A stretch of DNA of 44,315 nt from an uncultured bacterium (GTDB lineage Bacteria > Actinomycetota > Coriobacteriia > Coriobacteriales > Eggerthellaceae), in contig CALADF010000019.1 in the NCBI GenBank assembly GCA_937890835.1, forward strand, positions 1 through 44,315, given 5' to 3'. The translations under genes and the position numbers were made by a program. The notes under the pieces were generated by a model. That model was not told the DNA's origin, ran no database searches, and worked only from the letters and a program-made list of their open reading frames with translations. Of the stretch, positions 15,836 through 22,998 are shown piece after piece (the first letter of the stretch is position 1; the number at the start of each line of letters is the position of its first letter).

Positions 15836-16795
15836 ATGAGCACCATCGCCAACAATCGCAAGGTCGCCATCATCGGATGCGGGTTCGTCGGATCCGCAAG
15901 CGCGTTCGCCCTCATGGAGTCGGGCCTGTTCTCGGAGATGGTCCTCATCGACGTCGACGCCGACCGCGCGGAGGGCGAGGCACTCGACATTTCGCACGGC
16001 ACCGCGTTCGCGAGCCCCATCGACATCTACGCGGGCACCTACGACGACATCGCCGACGCCGGGATCGTCATCATCACGGCGGGCGTGGGTCAAAAGCCAG
16101 GGGAAACGCGCATCGACCTGGTCAACAAAAACGTCGCCATCTTCAAGGACATCCTCGGCGAGATCCGCGCACGGGATTTCTCGGGAATCCTGCTCGTCGT
16201 ATCGAACCCGGTCGACATCCTCACCTACGTGTCGGTCAAGCTCTCGGGGCTCCCCGAGTGCCGCGTGATCGGCTCGGGCACCGTGCTCGACACAGGACGG
16301 CTCAAGCACATCATCGGCGAGCACCTCGGGGTCGACCCGCGCAACGTGCACGCGCGCATCCTCGGCGAGCACGGCGACAGCGAGCTCATCGCCTGGTCGA
16401 GCGCGCATGTGGCGGGCATCCCGCTCGAGGACTTCTACAACATGCGCATCGAGGACGGGTTCTACGATAAATTCCGCCGCGAGACGACCGAGCTCGTGCG
16501 CAACTCCGCCTACGAGATCATCAAGAAAAAGCACGCCACCTACTACGGCATCGCCATGGCCGTGCGCCGCATCTGCAGCGCCATCGTGCGCGACGAGAAG
16601 TCGGTGCTGTCGGTTTCGAACTACATGCAGGGCGAGTACGGCATCAGCGACATCGCGCTGTCGACGCCGTGCGTGGTCGGCGCCGACGGCATCGAGGTGC
16701 GCATGCCCCCGTCTTTGAACTACCGCGAGCAGGAGCAGATGAAGGCATCGGCCCAAACGCTGCAGGATGTGGCAGCGGGGCTCGACCTGGGCTAG
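15836..16795 (+). CDS. ldh: L-lactate dehydrogenase
   Basis: This 319-residue NAD-dependent enzyme interconverts pyruvate and L-lactate. It shows the Rossmann motif GCGFVG (residues 14-19), acidic Asp39 for NADH, the mobile loop GQKPGETR with Gln86 (lactate rather than malate specificity) and Arg92, Asp152/Arg155 in VLDTGRL, and the catalytic GEHGDSE with His179. The start is the ATG at 15836 behind GAGAAGGGA; a longer in-frame reading from 15620 would add about 72 residues unlike any LDH. A TATACT box at 15773-15778 is a possible -10, but I see no good -35. Single-gene unit. Confidence 0.96.
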   Translation: MSTIANNRKVAIIGCGFVGSASAFALMESGLFSEMVLIDVDADRAEGEALDISHGTAFASPIDIYAGTYDDIADAGIVIITAGVGQKPGETRIDLVNKNVAIFKDILGEIRARDFSGILLVVSNPVDILTYVSVKLSGLPECRVIGSGTVLDTGRLKHIIGEHLGVDPRNVHARILGEHGDSELIAWSSAHVAGIPLEDFYNMRIEDGFYDKFRRETTELVRNSAYEIIKKKHATYYGIAMAVRRICSAIVRDEKSVLSVSNYMQGEYGISDIALSTPCVVGADGIEVRMPPSLNYREQEQMKASAQTLQDVAAGLDLG

Positions 16796-16884
16796 CCGCA
16801 AGGAAACGCGGGCGCGTGGATCGAGCGTGCCCGACGCCTGCGCCCGCGCCCAAGTCCGAGCGCGACGCCCGCATCCGCGCTCCG

Positions 16885-17772
16885 CTACAGACTGCGCATG
16901 CGAGCGCGCAACCTGCTCATGGATTCCTCGTTCATGCAGGCGATGCGACTGTCCAGATACGCCGTCATCTTCTCCCGATCACGCGGGAGAACGCCGTCGA
17001 ACTTCACCATATTCGTATCGTGCCCCGCTTCGACAAGCGACGTGCAGCCCTCGAGTCCCGCGATGAAGTCCCGAAGCTCGGCGAGTATCTCGTGCTCGGA
17101 GGCGGGCGTGAAATCACCTGCGGCGACGTCGGCGGCGAGGTCCGCGTCGTCGAACACCGTCATGGTCATGATGTTGATGCGCTTAGGGTTGATGCGGCGA
17201 AACACCTCGGCGGACGCCGCGGCTGCCTGAGAGCACGCGCCCGCACCCGCCATGCCCGCAAGATAGAACAAGGTATAGCCGATCCCCGCCGCATCGAGGC
17301 GGGCGCACTGCCGCTCGAGGTCGGCGGCGGTGTTGGGCTTCCTCATGTACCTGAGCGCCGGATCGAAGCCCGATTCCGCGCCGATGCTGACGTCGTCGAC
17401 GCCGAGGCGCGCCCACGTCCGCAGCTCCTCGTCGCTGCGAGCGGCGATGTCGGCGACGCGCGCGAATCCGCCGATCGAACGCACTTCGGGCAGCTTTTCG
17501 TGTATGAGCTCGAGCACCTCGACGAGCTCAGCCGGATCGATGCCGAAGGGGTTGCCGCCGTAGAGGTAGATCCGCGGGCGCCTGAACGTGTAGGAGGCCA
17601 GCTCGGAGAGGTCCTCCTCTATCTCGGAACGCGGGCTGACGCGGAATTCCTTCCCCGGCTTTCTGCACAACGAGCAGAAGCGGCACCTGTTGTACGTGCA
17701 GCCGACGCTCACCTGAAGGATGGACGAACCCGCCTCGTAAGGCAGCCGATGCGGAGATTCGACATAGTGCAT
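16885..17772 (-). CDS. Radical SAM protein of unknown reaction
   Basis: This 295-residue radical SAM enzyme has the cluster motif C25-TYNR-C30-RF-C33 (C-x4-C-x2-C), as in proteins with GCxxNxCxFC openings. Downstream elements LYGGNPFGID, GAESGFDP and GIGYTLFYLAGMAG are the expected SAM-binding and barrel strands. The start is the ATG at 17772 with AAAGGGG upstream. There is no extra Fe-S or B12 domain. It resembles oxygen-sensitive radical SAM proteins common in anaerobes whose substrates are not known. It is transcribed alone, after a terminator hairpin that ends the upstream gene. Confidence 0.85.
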   Translation of the reverse strand: MHYVESPHRLPYEAGSSILQVSVGCTYNRCRFCSLCRKPGKEFRVSPRSEIEEDLSELASYTFRRPRIYLYGGNPFGIDPAELVEVLELIHEKLPEVRSIGGFARVADIAARSDEELRTWARLGVDDVSIGAESGFDPALRYMRKPNTAADLERQCARLDAAGIGYTLFYLAGMAGAGACSQAAAASAEVFRRINPKRINIMTMTVFDDADLAADVAAGDFTPASEHEILAELRDFIAGLEGCTSLVEAGHDTNMVKFDGVLPRDREKMTAYLDSRIACMNEESMSRLRARMRSL

Positions 17773-17830
17773 GCAAGCCCCTTTCTCGCGATGCGGAACC
17801 CGAGCGCCCCGCATGCCCATGGTACTCCCG

Positions 17831-17874
17831 AAAACACGACGCCCGCACGTCTTTTCCAAGACATGCGGGCGTGT
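17831..17874 (-). terminator. Terminator of the diaminopimelate dehydrogenase gene
   Basis: A 14-bp stem with one mismatch (GCCCGCA-GTCTT type arms, 4-nt loop) is followed on the minus strand by GTGTTTTC. It lies 110 nt after the ddh stop and before the radical SAM start. Confidence 0.65.
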
Positions 17875-17985
17875 CGGAAATCGCCTCGGGTGCGCTCTCG
17901 AACAGGCGGCAAGCGAGGCGGCGGGAAGACCGCGCCCGCTTAGGGGCCGGGAAAGCCGCAGCGCGTACGGCGCGCGAGCGGGCGC

Positions 17986-18975
17986 TTACAGCATATGCGC
18001 GCGCAAAGACTCGCCGGATTCGGGGCTGAGGTAAGCGGGCGCGATGTCGAAAATGGTCTTGCAGCCGACGGAGCCCTCGCAGCTCAGGCGATACGCCGCA
18101 CGGGCGAAGGCCACCAAAACGCTGCCGGTGAACTCGGGGTTCGAGTCGAGCGTGAGCGAGTACTCGATGACGTGCTTGTTCTCGCCCGCAACGCCGGTTG
18201 CACCGGTGCGGATGACCGAGCCGCCGTGCGGAATGCCCGCATGATCACGCTGAAGCTCCTCCTCGGTGATGAACGTCACGGTGGTGTCGTAGTCGGCGAA
18301 GTAGTTGGGCATGGTGACGATGGCCTGCTCGATGGCGGCCTTGTCCGCGCCCTCCTCAGCGACGACGAAGCACTCGCGCGTGTGCTTCTCGCGCGTGCTC
18401 AGCTCGGGCATCTCGCCCGCACGCACGGCATCGAGCGCGGCGGGAACGGGAACCGTGTACTGACGCGCGTCCACGACGCCCGGTATGCGGCGGATGGCGT
18501 CGGAGTGACCCTGGCTGACGCCGCGTCCCCAGAACGTGTAGTCCGCCCCGTTCGGGAGGATGGCGTTGGCGTACAGGCGCGACACCGAGAACATGCCGGG
18601 ATCCCAGCCGACGGAGATGACGGCGACCTTGCCTCCCTCGTGCGCCGCCGCGTCGACCGCCGCGAAGTGCGCGGGGATGTTGGCGTGCGTGTCGAAGGAA
18701 TCCACCACGTTGAACAAACGCGCTGCCGCAGGCGTCTGCTCGGGAAGATCGGTCGCGCTGCCGCCCGCGAGCACCAGCACATCGACGTCATCGACGTGCT
18801 CCGCCAGATCAGCTGCGGGGTAAACCGTCGCACCCGGTGTGCGAATCTCCAGTGCGGAGGGGTCTCGGCGGGTGAACACCGCGACGAGCTCGGTGTCGGG
18901 GTTCGCCGCGCACGCAAGCTCGACGCCGCGGCCGAGGTTTCCGTATCCCAGCAAGCCGATGCGAATCGATGACAT
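17986..18975 (-). CDS. ddh: meso-Diaminopimelate dehydrogenase
   Basis: This 329-residue NADP-dependent enzyme makes meso-2,6-diaminopimelate directly from tetrahydrodipicolinate and ammonia, feeding lysine and peptidoglycan. The N-terminal Rossmann motif is GLLGYGNLGRG. Substrate-site elements typical of the family follow: LAGGSATDLPEQTP, VVDSFDTHANIP, SVGWDPGMFS, FWGRGVSQGHSDAIRRIPGV and the late IPHGGSVIRTG. The length matches Corynebacterium-type Ddh. The start is the ATG at 18975 preceded by TAAGGAGACC. It has its own terminator. Confidence 0.96.
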   Translation of the reverse strand: MSSIRIGLLGYGNLGRGVELACAANPDTELVAVFTRRDPSALEIRTPGATVYPAADLAEHVDDVDVLVLAGGSATDLPEQTPAAARLFNVVDSFDTHANIPAHFAAVDAAAHEGGKVAVISVGWDPGMFSVSRLYANAILPNGADYTFWGRGVSQGHSDAIRRIPGVVDARQYTVPVPAALDAVRAGEMPELSTREKHTRECFVVAEEGADKAAIEQAIVTMPNYFADYDTTVTFITEEELQRDHAGIPHGGSVIRTGATGVAGENKHVIEYSLTLDSNPEFTGSVLVAFARAAYRLSCEGSVGCKTIFDIAPAYLSPESGESLRAHML

Positions 18976-19038
18976 AGTCGGTCTCCTTACCTCGGGCGCG
19001 ACCTCGCGGGAGGGACAAGCCCGAAATCGTGTTTCCAG

Positions 19039-19350
19039 CTAAACGAATTTGACGGCGGTTCCGTAGGCGAGCATCTCGGTAGCACCGTCCATGACCGCCT
19101 CCGAGGCGAAGCGCATGGCGACGATGGCATCGGCGCCCATGGCCTGAGCCTGGGCGATCATGCGCTGCTCGGCGATACCTCGCGCCTCGTTGGTCATGTC
19201 GGTGTAGGTCTTGATCTCGCCGCCGGCCATGGCTTTGAAACCCGCCATGAGATCACGACCGACGTTTTTCGACGTGACGATGTTGCCGCGCACGAGCCCA
19301 AGAAGCTGAACGTTGACGCCGGGCACGATATCTGCAGTGGTGACGAGCAT
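19039..19350 (-). CDS. YbjQ family (DUF74) protein
   Basis: This 103-residue protein of the YbjQ/heavy-metal-binding-domain family contains the characteristic LGLVRGNIVTSKNVGRD, the AMGADAIVAMRF stretch and a C-terminal LAYGTAVKF. Members form pentamers and have no settled function. The start is the ATG at 19350 with GAAAGG upstream; the frame remains open for 136 further codons, but these are basic and low-complexity, outside the family length (about 100-110). It is a separate unit, because the next gene upstream on the same strand ends in a strong terminator. Confidence 0.9.
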   Translation of the reverse strand: MLVTTADIVPGVNVQLLGLVRGNIVTSKNVGRDLMAGFKAMAGGEIKTYTDMTNEARGIAEQRMIAQAQAMGADAIVAMRFASEAVMDGATEMLAYGTAVKFV

Positions 19351-19513
19351 GACGAACCTTTCTCGCGATGCACCCGCGACGAAGCGGATGCGCGTGCATG
19401 ACGCGACGAGTATAGCCTGTGCGCGTCGCCGTTGAGAACCACATCGAGCATTTTGAATCGCGCTGGGCGCTATCGCAAGGAAATCACGCATTGAGCGCGC
19501 AATAGTAACCGAC

Positions 19514-19571
19514 AGGAAACAAAGAAGGCCCCTCCGGGAGCAGCGCGCGAGGCGCGGCTGACGGAGGGGCC
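19514..19571 (-). terminator. Terminator of the zinc-ribbon gene
   Basis: A 10-bp perfect outer stem GGCCCCTCCG / CGGAGGGGCC (19527-19536, 19562-19571) with a nested inner hairpin is followed on the minus strand by a T-rich tail (19526-19514, TTCTTTGTTTCC). Confidence 0.85.
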
Positions 19572-19604
19572 CGATATTGCAACGCAGCCAATGAGGAGAC
19601 GCGC

Positions 19605-19859
19605 TTACTCGCCCGGCGCCTTCGGCGTGCTCGGCATGCCGGGGGCGCCGGGCGCGGAGGGAGCTCCGGGAGCGGAGGGGACGCCGGGGGCGCCGGGAGC
19701 CGCAGGAGCGCCGGGAGCGCCGGCGTATTGGCTGAAATCGGCTTTGCAGAACGGGCACGCTTTCAAGGCGACGCCGCCCATCGCCTGGATGAGCTTACCG
19801 CACTCGGGACATTTGATCGGGCCTGTGGCCGCAGAGGCATCTGCCGGTCTGAAACACAT
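19605..19859 (-). CDS. Zinc-ribbon protein with collagen-like tail
   Basis: This 84-residue protein combines a single zinc ribbon (C17-P-E-C20 and C35-P-F-C38) with a C-terminal half made almost entirely of Gly-Ala-Pro-type triplets (GAPGAPAAPGAPGVPSAPGA and further copies). The ribbon suggests nucleic-acid or protein contact; the tail is probably extended and could be a flexible linker or a collagen-like helix. The start is the ATG at 19859 after TAGGAG. It is monocistronic with a strong terminator. I know no function; the triplet tract is prone to length variation between strains. Confidence 0.82.
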   Translation of the reverse strand: MCFRPADASAATGPIKCPECGKLIQAMGGVALKACPFCKADFSQYAGAPGAPAAPGAPGVPSAPGAPSAPGAPGMPSTPKAPGE

Positions 19860-20129
19860 GGTTTTCTCCTATCCGGGGAGCGATGCATCCCTCCCCCTCG
19901 TATCGTCGAAGCGCTCGTCCGGGCTCGCGTCGCGACGTGATCGCACGGCGACGACAGCCACGGCCGGCGTCGAGAAAAAGCATATCCGTCTCGCGAGATC
20001 GCGCATCCACCGAATGGTCTGGAACCACGCGGACGGCATCACACGATTCGCCTTGAAACACGTTCGCCGGGCATCAGACGAATCGACTGAAAAGCCCCGT
20101 CACACACCCGATCCGCCCGAAAACAGATC
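19860..20129. other. Intergenic stretch, nothing recognised
   Basis: Upstream of the zinc-ribbon gene I see no gene with a start signal, no tRNA and no repeat. Open frames here lack ribosome sites and have no family resemblance. Confidence 0.5.
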
Positions 20130-20161
20130 GCGCCGGGTTCTTCGAAACGAGAACCCGGCGC
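20130..20161 (-). terminator. Second of two tandem minus-strand hairpins
   Basis: Perfect 12-bp arms GCGCCGGGTTCT / AGAACCCGGCGC with an 8-nt loop are followed on the minus strand by GATCTGTTTTC. It is probably a back-up terminator behind the hairpin at 20181-20207. Confidence 0.65.
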
Positions 20162-20180
20162 GCTGAGAAAGAAAACGCCC

Positions 20181-20207
20181 GGTGCGGTTAACTAGGGATG
20201 CCGCACC
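20181..20207 (-). terminator. Terminator after the 52-residue ORF
   Basis: A 7-bp stem GGTGCGG / CCGCACC with a 13-nt loop is followed on the minus strand by GGGCGTTTTCTTTC. It starts 7 nt after the stop codon of the small ORF, which supports that ORF being expressed. Confidence 0.65.
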
Positions 20208-20213
20208 AGCGTC

Positions 20214-20372
20214 TTATGGCGAGGAAGCCGCTCGGCCGAAGATGCGCCCGATGGACGAGATCAGCGCGTCTCCGCTTGTCCTGCCTACGCTGCTTCCATT
20301 CGGCAGAGCCGTTGGGGATGATGCCCTGCCTTCGACGTTCGGAGGGGGTACACCTTGCGTCGATGAGTTCAT
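20214..20372 (-). CDS. Small ORF, 52 residues, unknown
   Basis: The ATG at 20372 is preceded by GAGGGAG at 4-bp spacing, the frame ends with TAA, and two tandem terminator hairpins follow at once. The product begins MNSSTQGVPPPNVEG, is rich in Ser, Pro and Gly, and ends with the possibly amphipathic stretch GDALISSIGRIFGRAASSP. I recognise no family. It lies 232 bp downstream of fabH on the same strand and could be the tail of that transcript or an independent small gene. Coding status is uncertain. Confidence 0.42.
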   Translation of the reverse strand: MNSSTQGVPPPNVEGRASSPTALPNGSSVGRTSGDALISSIGRIFGRAASSP

Positions 20373-20604
20373 ATTACTCCCTCGGCGCGGTCAATGTATC
20401 CCATAAAACATGTTATTCCGGCATACGGGCGTCACCGGTTTGTAGCACGCAGGGTACTAATTCGAATGCGAGACCCCCTCCGACCGGGAAAGACGACGCC
20501 GACGGTCTCGACCGGCAGCCTACTGCGAAGCGCTTCACCGTTAAGACGGAAAACCTCGGAGCGCGGGCGAACCCCGACGACCAGCCGCGCGATCGCGTGC
20601 GCCG
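20373..20604. other. Spacer between fabH and the small ORF
   Basis: This is 232 bp downstream of fabH on the minus strand. I see no strong fabH terminator and no confident promoter for the small ORF, so read-through from fabH is possible. Confidence 0.4.
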
Positions 20605-21645
20605 TCACGCCTCGAACAAAACGGCGCCTGCGCACAACCCGCCGCCGAATCCGACGAGCACGACCTTGTCGCCGGGCGCGACGCGCCCCGCCAGCCAAGC
20701 ATCGCAGAGCGCCATGAGCACGCTCGAGGCGCTCGTGTTCCCCACCTCGGCGATGGAGACCTGAAACAGATCGAGGGGCCTGCCGATCTTCTTCGCCGCG
20801 TAGCGGATGATGCGCTCGTTGGCCTGATGGGCCACGATGAGGCTCACGTCGTCGAGGACGACACCCGCGCGCGCGACGACCTCCTCGATAGCCGACGCCA
20901 TGGACGCCGAGGCGAATTTGAACACGCGCTGCCCCTGCATCCTGATGTACGGATCGACGGGCTTCGGCTTTTCACCGCCCGGGCCGGAGAACGGGGACCC
21001 CGACGCGGCATGCAGATTGCCGCACGACAGCAGCAGATCCTCGTCGTCGGTGTTCTCCAGTACGCTCGCCATGACGCCCGGCGCATCGTCGTCCCATTCG
21101 AGCACCACCGCGCCCGCGCCGTCGCCGAACAGCACGCAGGTCGCCCTGTCCGACCAATCCACGATGCGGCTGAGCACGTCGACGCCGACGACGAGGGCGC
21201 GGCGCATGCGGTTGCGCGTCGTACGCCCCGCGCGGCGTGACGCCCGCGCCGCGTCGGCGGCAGAAGCCTCCAGCATGCTCGAAGCCACCTCGATGCCGTA
21301 GATGCAACCCGTGCACGCCGCGTTCAGATCGAACGCCACCGCGCGCGATAAGCCCAGGCGCGCCTTCACCAAGCACGCTTGGGAGGGAATGACCGCATCG
21401 GGCGTGATGGTCATGCACACGATGAGGTCGATTTCATCCGCGCCGATTCCCGCATGGGAAAGCGCACGCGCGCCCGCGCTCGCCGCGAGGTCCGTCGCGC
21501 TCTCCCCTACGGCGACATGGCGCGTCCTGATGCCCGTGCGCGTGCGGATCCACTCGTCGTCGGTGTCGACGATCGTCGATAGCTCGTCGTTGGTCACCGC
21601 GCGCCGAGGGAGGGCCTTGCCGCATCCGACGATCCTGCAACCCAA
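20605..21645 (-). CDS. fabH: Beta-ketoacyl-ACP synthase III
   Basis: FabH condenses acetyl-CoA (or another short primer) with malonyl-ACP to start fatty-acid chains. The 346-residue protein shows the thiolase-fold triad Cys111 (NAACTGC), His273 (VAHQAN) and Asn303 (GNTSASS), plus the terminal VGFGGGLCAGA loop. An unusual Arg/Ala-rich insertion of about 20 residues (AADAARASRRAGRTTRNRMR, ~129-148) precedes the LVVGVD strand. The start is a TTG at 21645 with GGGGAG four bases upstream; no ATG fits. It is divergent from the acpP-fabK-fabD-fabG-fabF-fabZ-acc operon, and the shared spacer carries FabT-like sites. Confidence 0.95.
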   Translation of the reverse strand: MGCRIVGCGKALPRRAVTNDELSTIVDTDDEWIRTRTGIRTRHVAVGESATDLAASAGARALSHAGIGADEIDLIVCMTITPDAVIPSQACLVKARLGLSRAVAFDLNAACTGCIYGIEVASSMLEASAADAARASRRAGRTTRNRMRRALVVGVDVLSRIVDWSDRATCVLFGDGAGAVVLEWDDDAPGVMASVLENTDDEDLLLSCGNLHAASGSPFSGPGGEKPKPVDPYIRMQGQRVFKFASASMASAIEEVVARAGVVLDDVSLIVAHQANERIIRYAAKKIGRPLDLFQVSIAEVGNTSASSVLMALCDAWLAGRVAPGDKVVLVGFGGGLCAGAVLFEA

Positions 21646-21703
21646 ATGACTCCCCGTCCTTTCCTCCCACCGCCAAAATGCGAAGAGGGCGAATTTGTGA
21701 ATT

Positions 21704-21720
21704 ACTTTGATTCTCTAATT
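21704..21720. promoter_or_regulatory. FabT-box-like operator 1
   Basis: ACTTTGATTCTCTAATT resembles the streptococcal FabT operator ANTTTGATTATCAAATT at all but two or three of the defined positions. It lies closer to fabH, 59 bp from its TTG, where a bound repressor could block that promoter. The recognising protein is not in this window. Confidence 0.5.
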
Positions 21721-21761
21721 AATTTATTGCATAAGCGCTCCCCTTCTGTAAAGATTCAAAT

Positions 21762-21778
21762 AGTTTGATACTCAAAGT
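21762..21778. promoter_or_regulatory. FabT-box-like operator 2
   Basis: AGTTTGATACTCAAAGT contains the perfect dyad TTTGA-TAC-TCAAA and closely matches the FabT (MarR-family) consensus ANTTTGATTATCAAATT. It ends 20 bp before the acpP start codon, so a bound repressor would sit on the promoter or early leader of the main fab operon. Confidence 0.62.
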
Positions 21779-21798
21779 ATTTACGAAAGGATCATCCC

Positions 21799-22020
21799 AT
21801 GCAGACCATCGACATCGTCCGCGACGTGCTCTCCTGCAACCTCGACATCGACGGCGCGACCGTGACCGCCGACGCGACACTCGACTCGCTCGGCATCGAT
21901 TCTCTCGACATGGTCGAGCTCACCTGCGACATCGAAGAGCGCTGCGAGATCGAGTTCGGACAGCCCGAGGGCATCGTCACCGTCGCCGACCTCGTCGCCC
22001 ACATCGACTCGTTGAAGTAG
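21799..22020 (+). CDS. acpP: Acyl carrier protein
   Basis: This 73-residue acidic helical protein carries the growing acyl chain on a phosphopantetheine arm attached to Ser35 of the GIDSLDMVEL motif. Its length and overall acidity are typical of AcpP. The start is the ATG at 21799 with GAAAGGATC upstream. It is the first gene of the fab operon, directly downstream of a FabT-like dyad and 6 nt before fabK. Confidence 0.95.
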   Translation: MQTIDIVRDVLSCNLDIDGATVTADATLDSLGIDSLDMVELTCDIEERCEIEFGQPEGIVTVADLVAHIDSLK

Positions 22021-22026
22021 CGCGCC

Positions 22027-22998
22027 ATGAGAACCCGCATCACCGAGCTTCTCGGCGTCGAGGCGCCCGTCATCCAAGGGGGCATGGCTCACATCGCCGA
22101 CGCGCGCCTCGCCGCAGCGGTCAGCGAAGCCGGGGGCCTCGGCCTCATCGCCTGCGGAGGCGCGAACCCCGCCTGGGTCGCCGATCAAGTGCGCATCGCG
22201 CGCGAGCTCACCGACAAGCCCATCGGCGTCAACGTCATGCTGATGGACCCGCGCGCGCCCGAAATCGCCGAGCAGCTGGTCTCGCTCGGCGTCGACGTCG
22301 TCACCACCGGCGCGGGAAGCCCCGCCGCCTACATCGACCGATGGAAGAAGGCGGGCATCAAGGTGATCCCCGTGGTCGCCTCCGCCGCGCTGGCCAAGCG
22401 CATGGAGCGCTTGGGGGCCGACGCCGTCATCGCAGAGGGGACGGAGGCCGGCGGCCACATCGGCGAGCTCGCCACCATGGCGCTCATCCCCTCGGTCGCA
22501 CGCGCCGTGTCCATTCCCGTTATCGCGGCAGGCGGCATCGCCGACGGACGAGGACTGCTCGCCGCCTTGGCGCTCGGCGCCGAGGGCGTGCAATGCGGGA
22601 CGCGCTTCCTCACCGTCGAGGAATGCTCGGTGTGCGACGCGTGGAAGCGGAAGGTCATCGACGCGAAGGACTCCGACACCATCGTCACCGGACGCGCATC
22701 GGGCCATCCCGTCCGAGGCCTGAAGAACCGCTTCTCGCGCGAGTGCCGCAAGCTCGAGGCGCAGGCGGCGGCAGGCGGCGATGTGAAGCCGTCCTTCTCG
22801 GGTTCCCTCAAACGCGCGGTCGAAGGAGACGTGGAAGGCGGCGCCGTCATGGCGGGCCAAATAGCCGCCATCGTCGACGAGCGCAAGCGCGCGGCCGACG
22901 TCGTTGCGGAGATGATCGCCGAGGCGGAGGCGTTCGGCGCGATGACGGCGCAGGAGCTGGCGCAGGCCAACGCCGCGAGGGAAGGACTCGCCTCATGA
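22027..22998 (+). CDS. fabK: Enoyl-ACP reductase, FabK type
   Basis: This 323-residue FMN-dependent TIM-barrel enzyme reduces trans-2-enoyl-ACP, the last step of each elongation cycle, in place of FabI. Diagnostic features are IQGGMAHIADARLAAAVSEAGGLG at the start of the barrel, His144 in EAGGHIGELATM (the catalytic histidine position known for pneumococcal FabK) and the flavin phosphate loop AAGGIADGRG. It is related to nitronate monooxygenases, but the operon position settles the role. The start is the ATG at 22027, 6 nt after acpP. Its stop overlaps the fabD start in ATGA. FabK enzymes are typically insensitive to triclosan. Confidence 0.94.
   Translation: MRTRITELLGVEAPVIQGGMAHIADARLAAAVSEAGGLGLIACGGANPAWVADQVRIARELTDKPIGVNVMLMDPRAPEIAEQLVSLGVDVVTTGAGSPAAYIDRWKKAGIKVIPVVASAALAKRMERLGADAVIAEGTEAGGHIGELATMALIPSVARAVSIPVIAAGGIADGRGLLAALALGAEGVQCGTRFLTVEECSVCDAWKRKVIDAKDSDTIVTGRASGHPVRGLKNRFSRECRKLEAQAAAGGDVKPSFSGSLKRAVEGDVEGGAVMAGQIAAIVDERKRAADVVAEMIAEAEAFGAMTAQELAQANAAREGLAS

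Noticed and set aside
16796..16884. Terminator after ldh
   Set aside because: A GC-rich 8-bp stem can be drawn, but the loop is about 20 nt and there is no T run; support is too weak to list.
21765..22994. Upstream extension of the fabD frame over acpP and fabK
   Set aside because: Stop-free by composition only; acpP and fabK occupy the other frames with clear motifs and ATGA overlap marks the fabD start.
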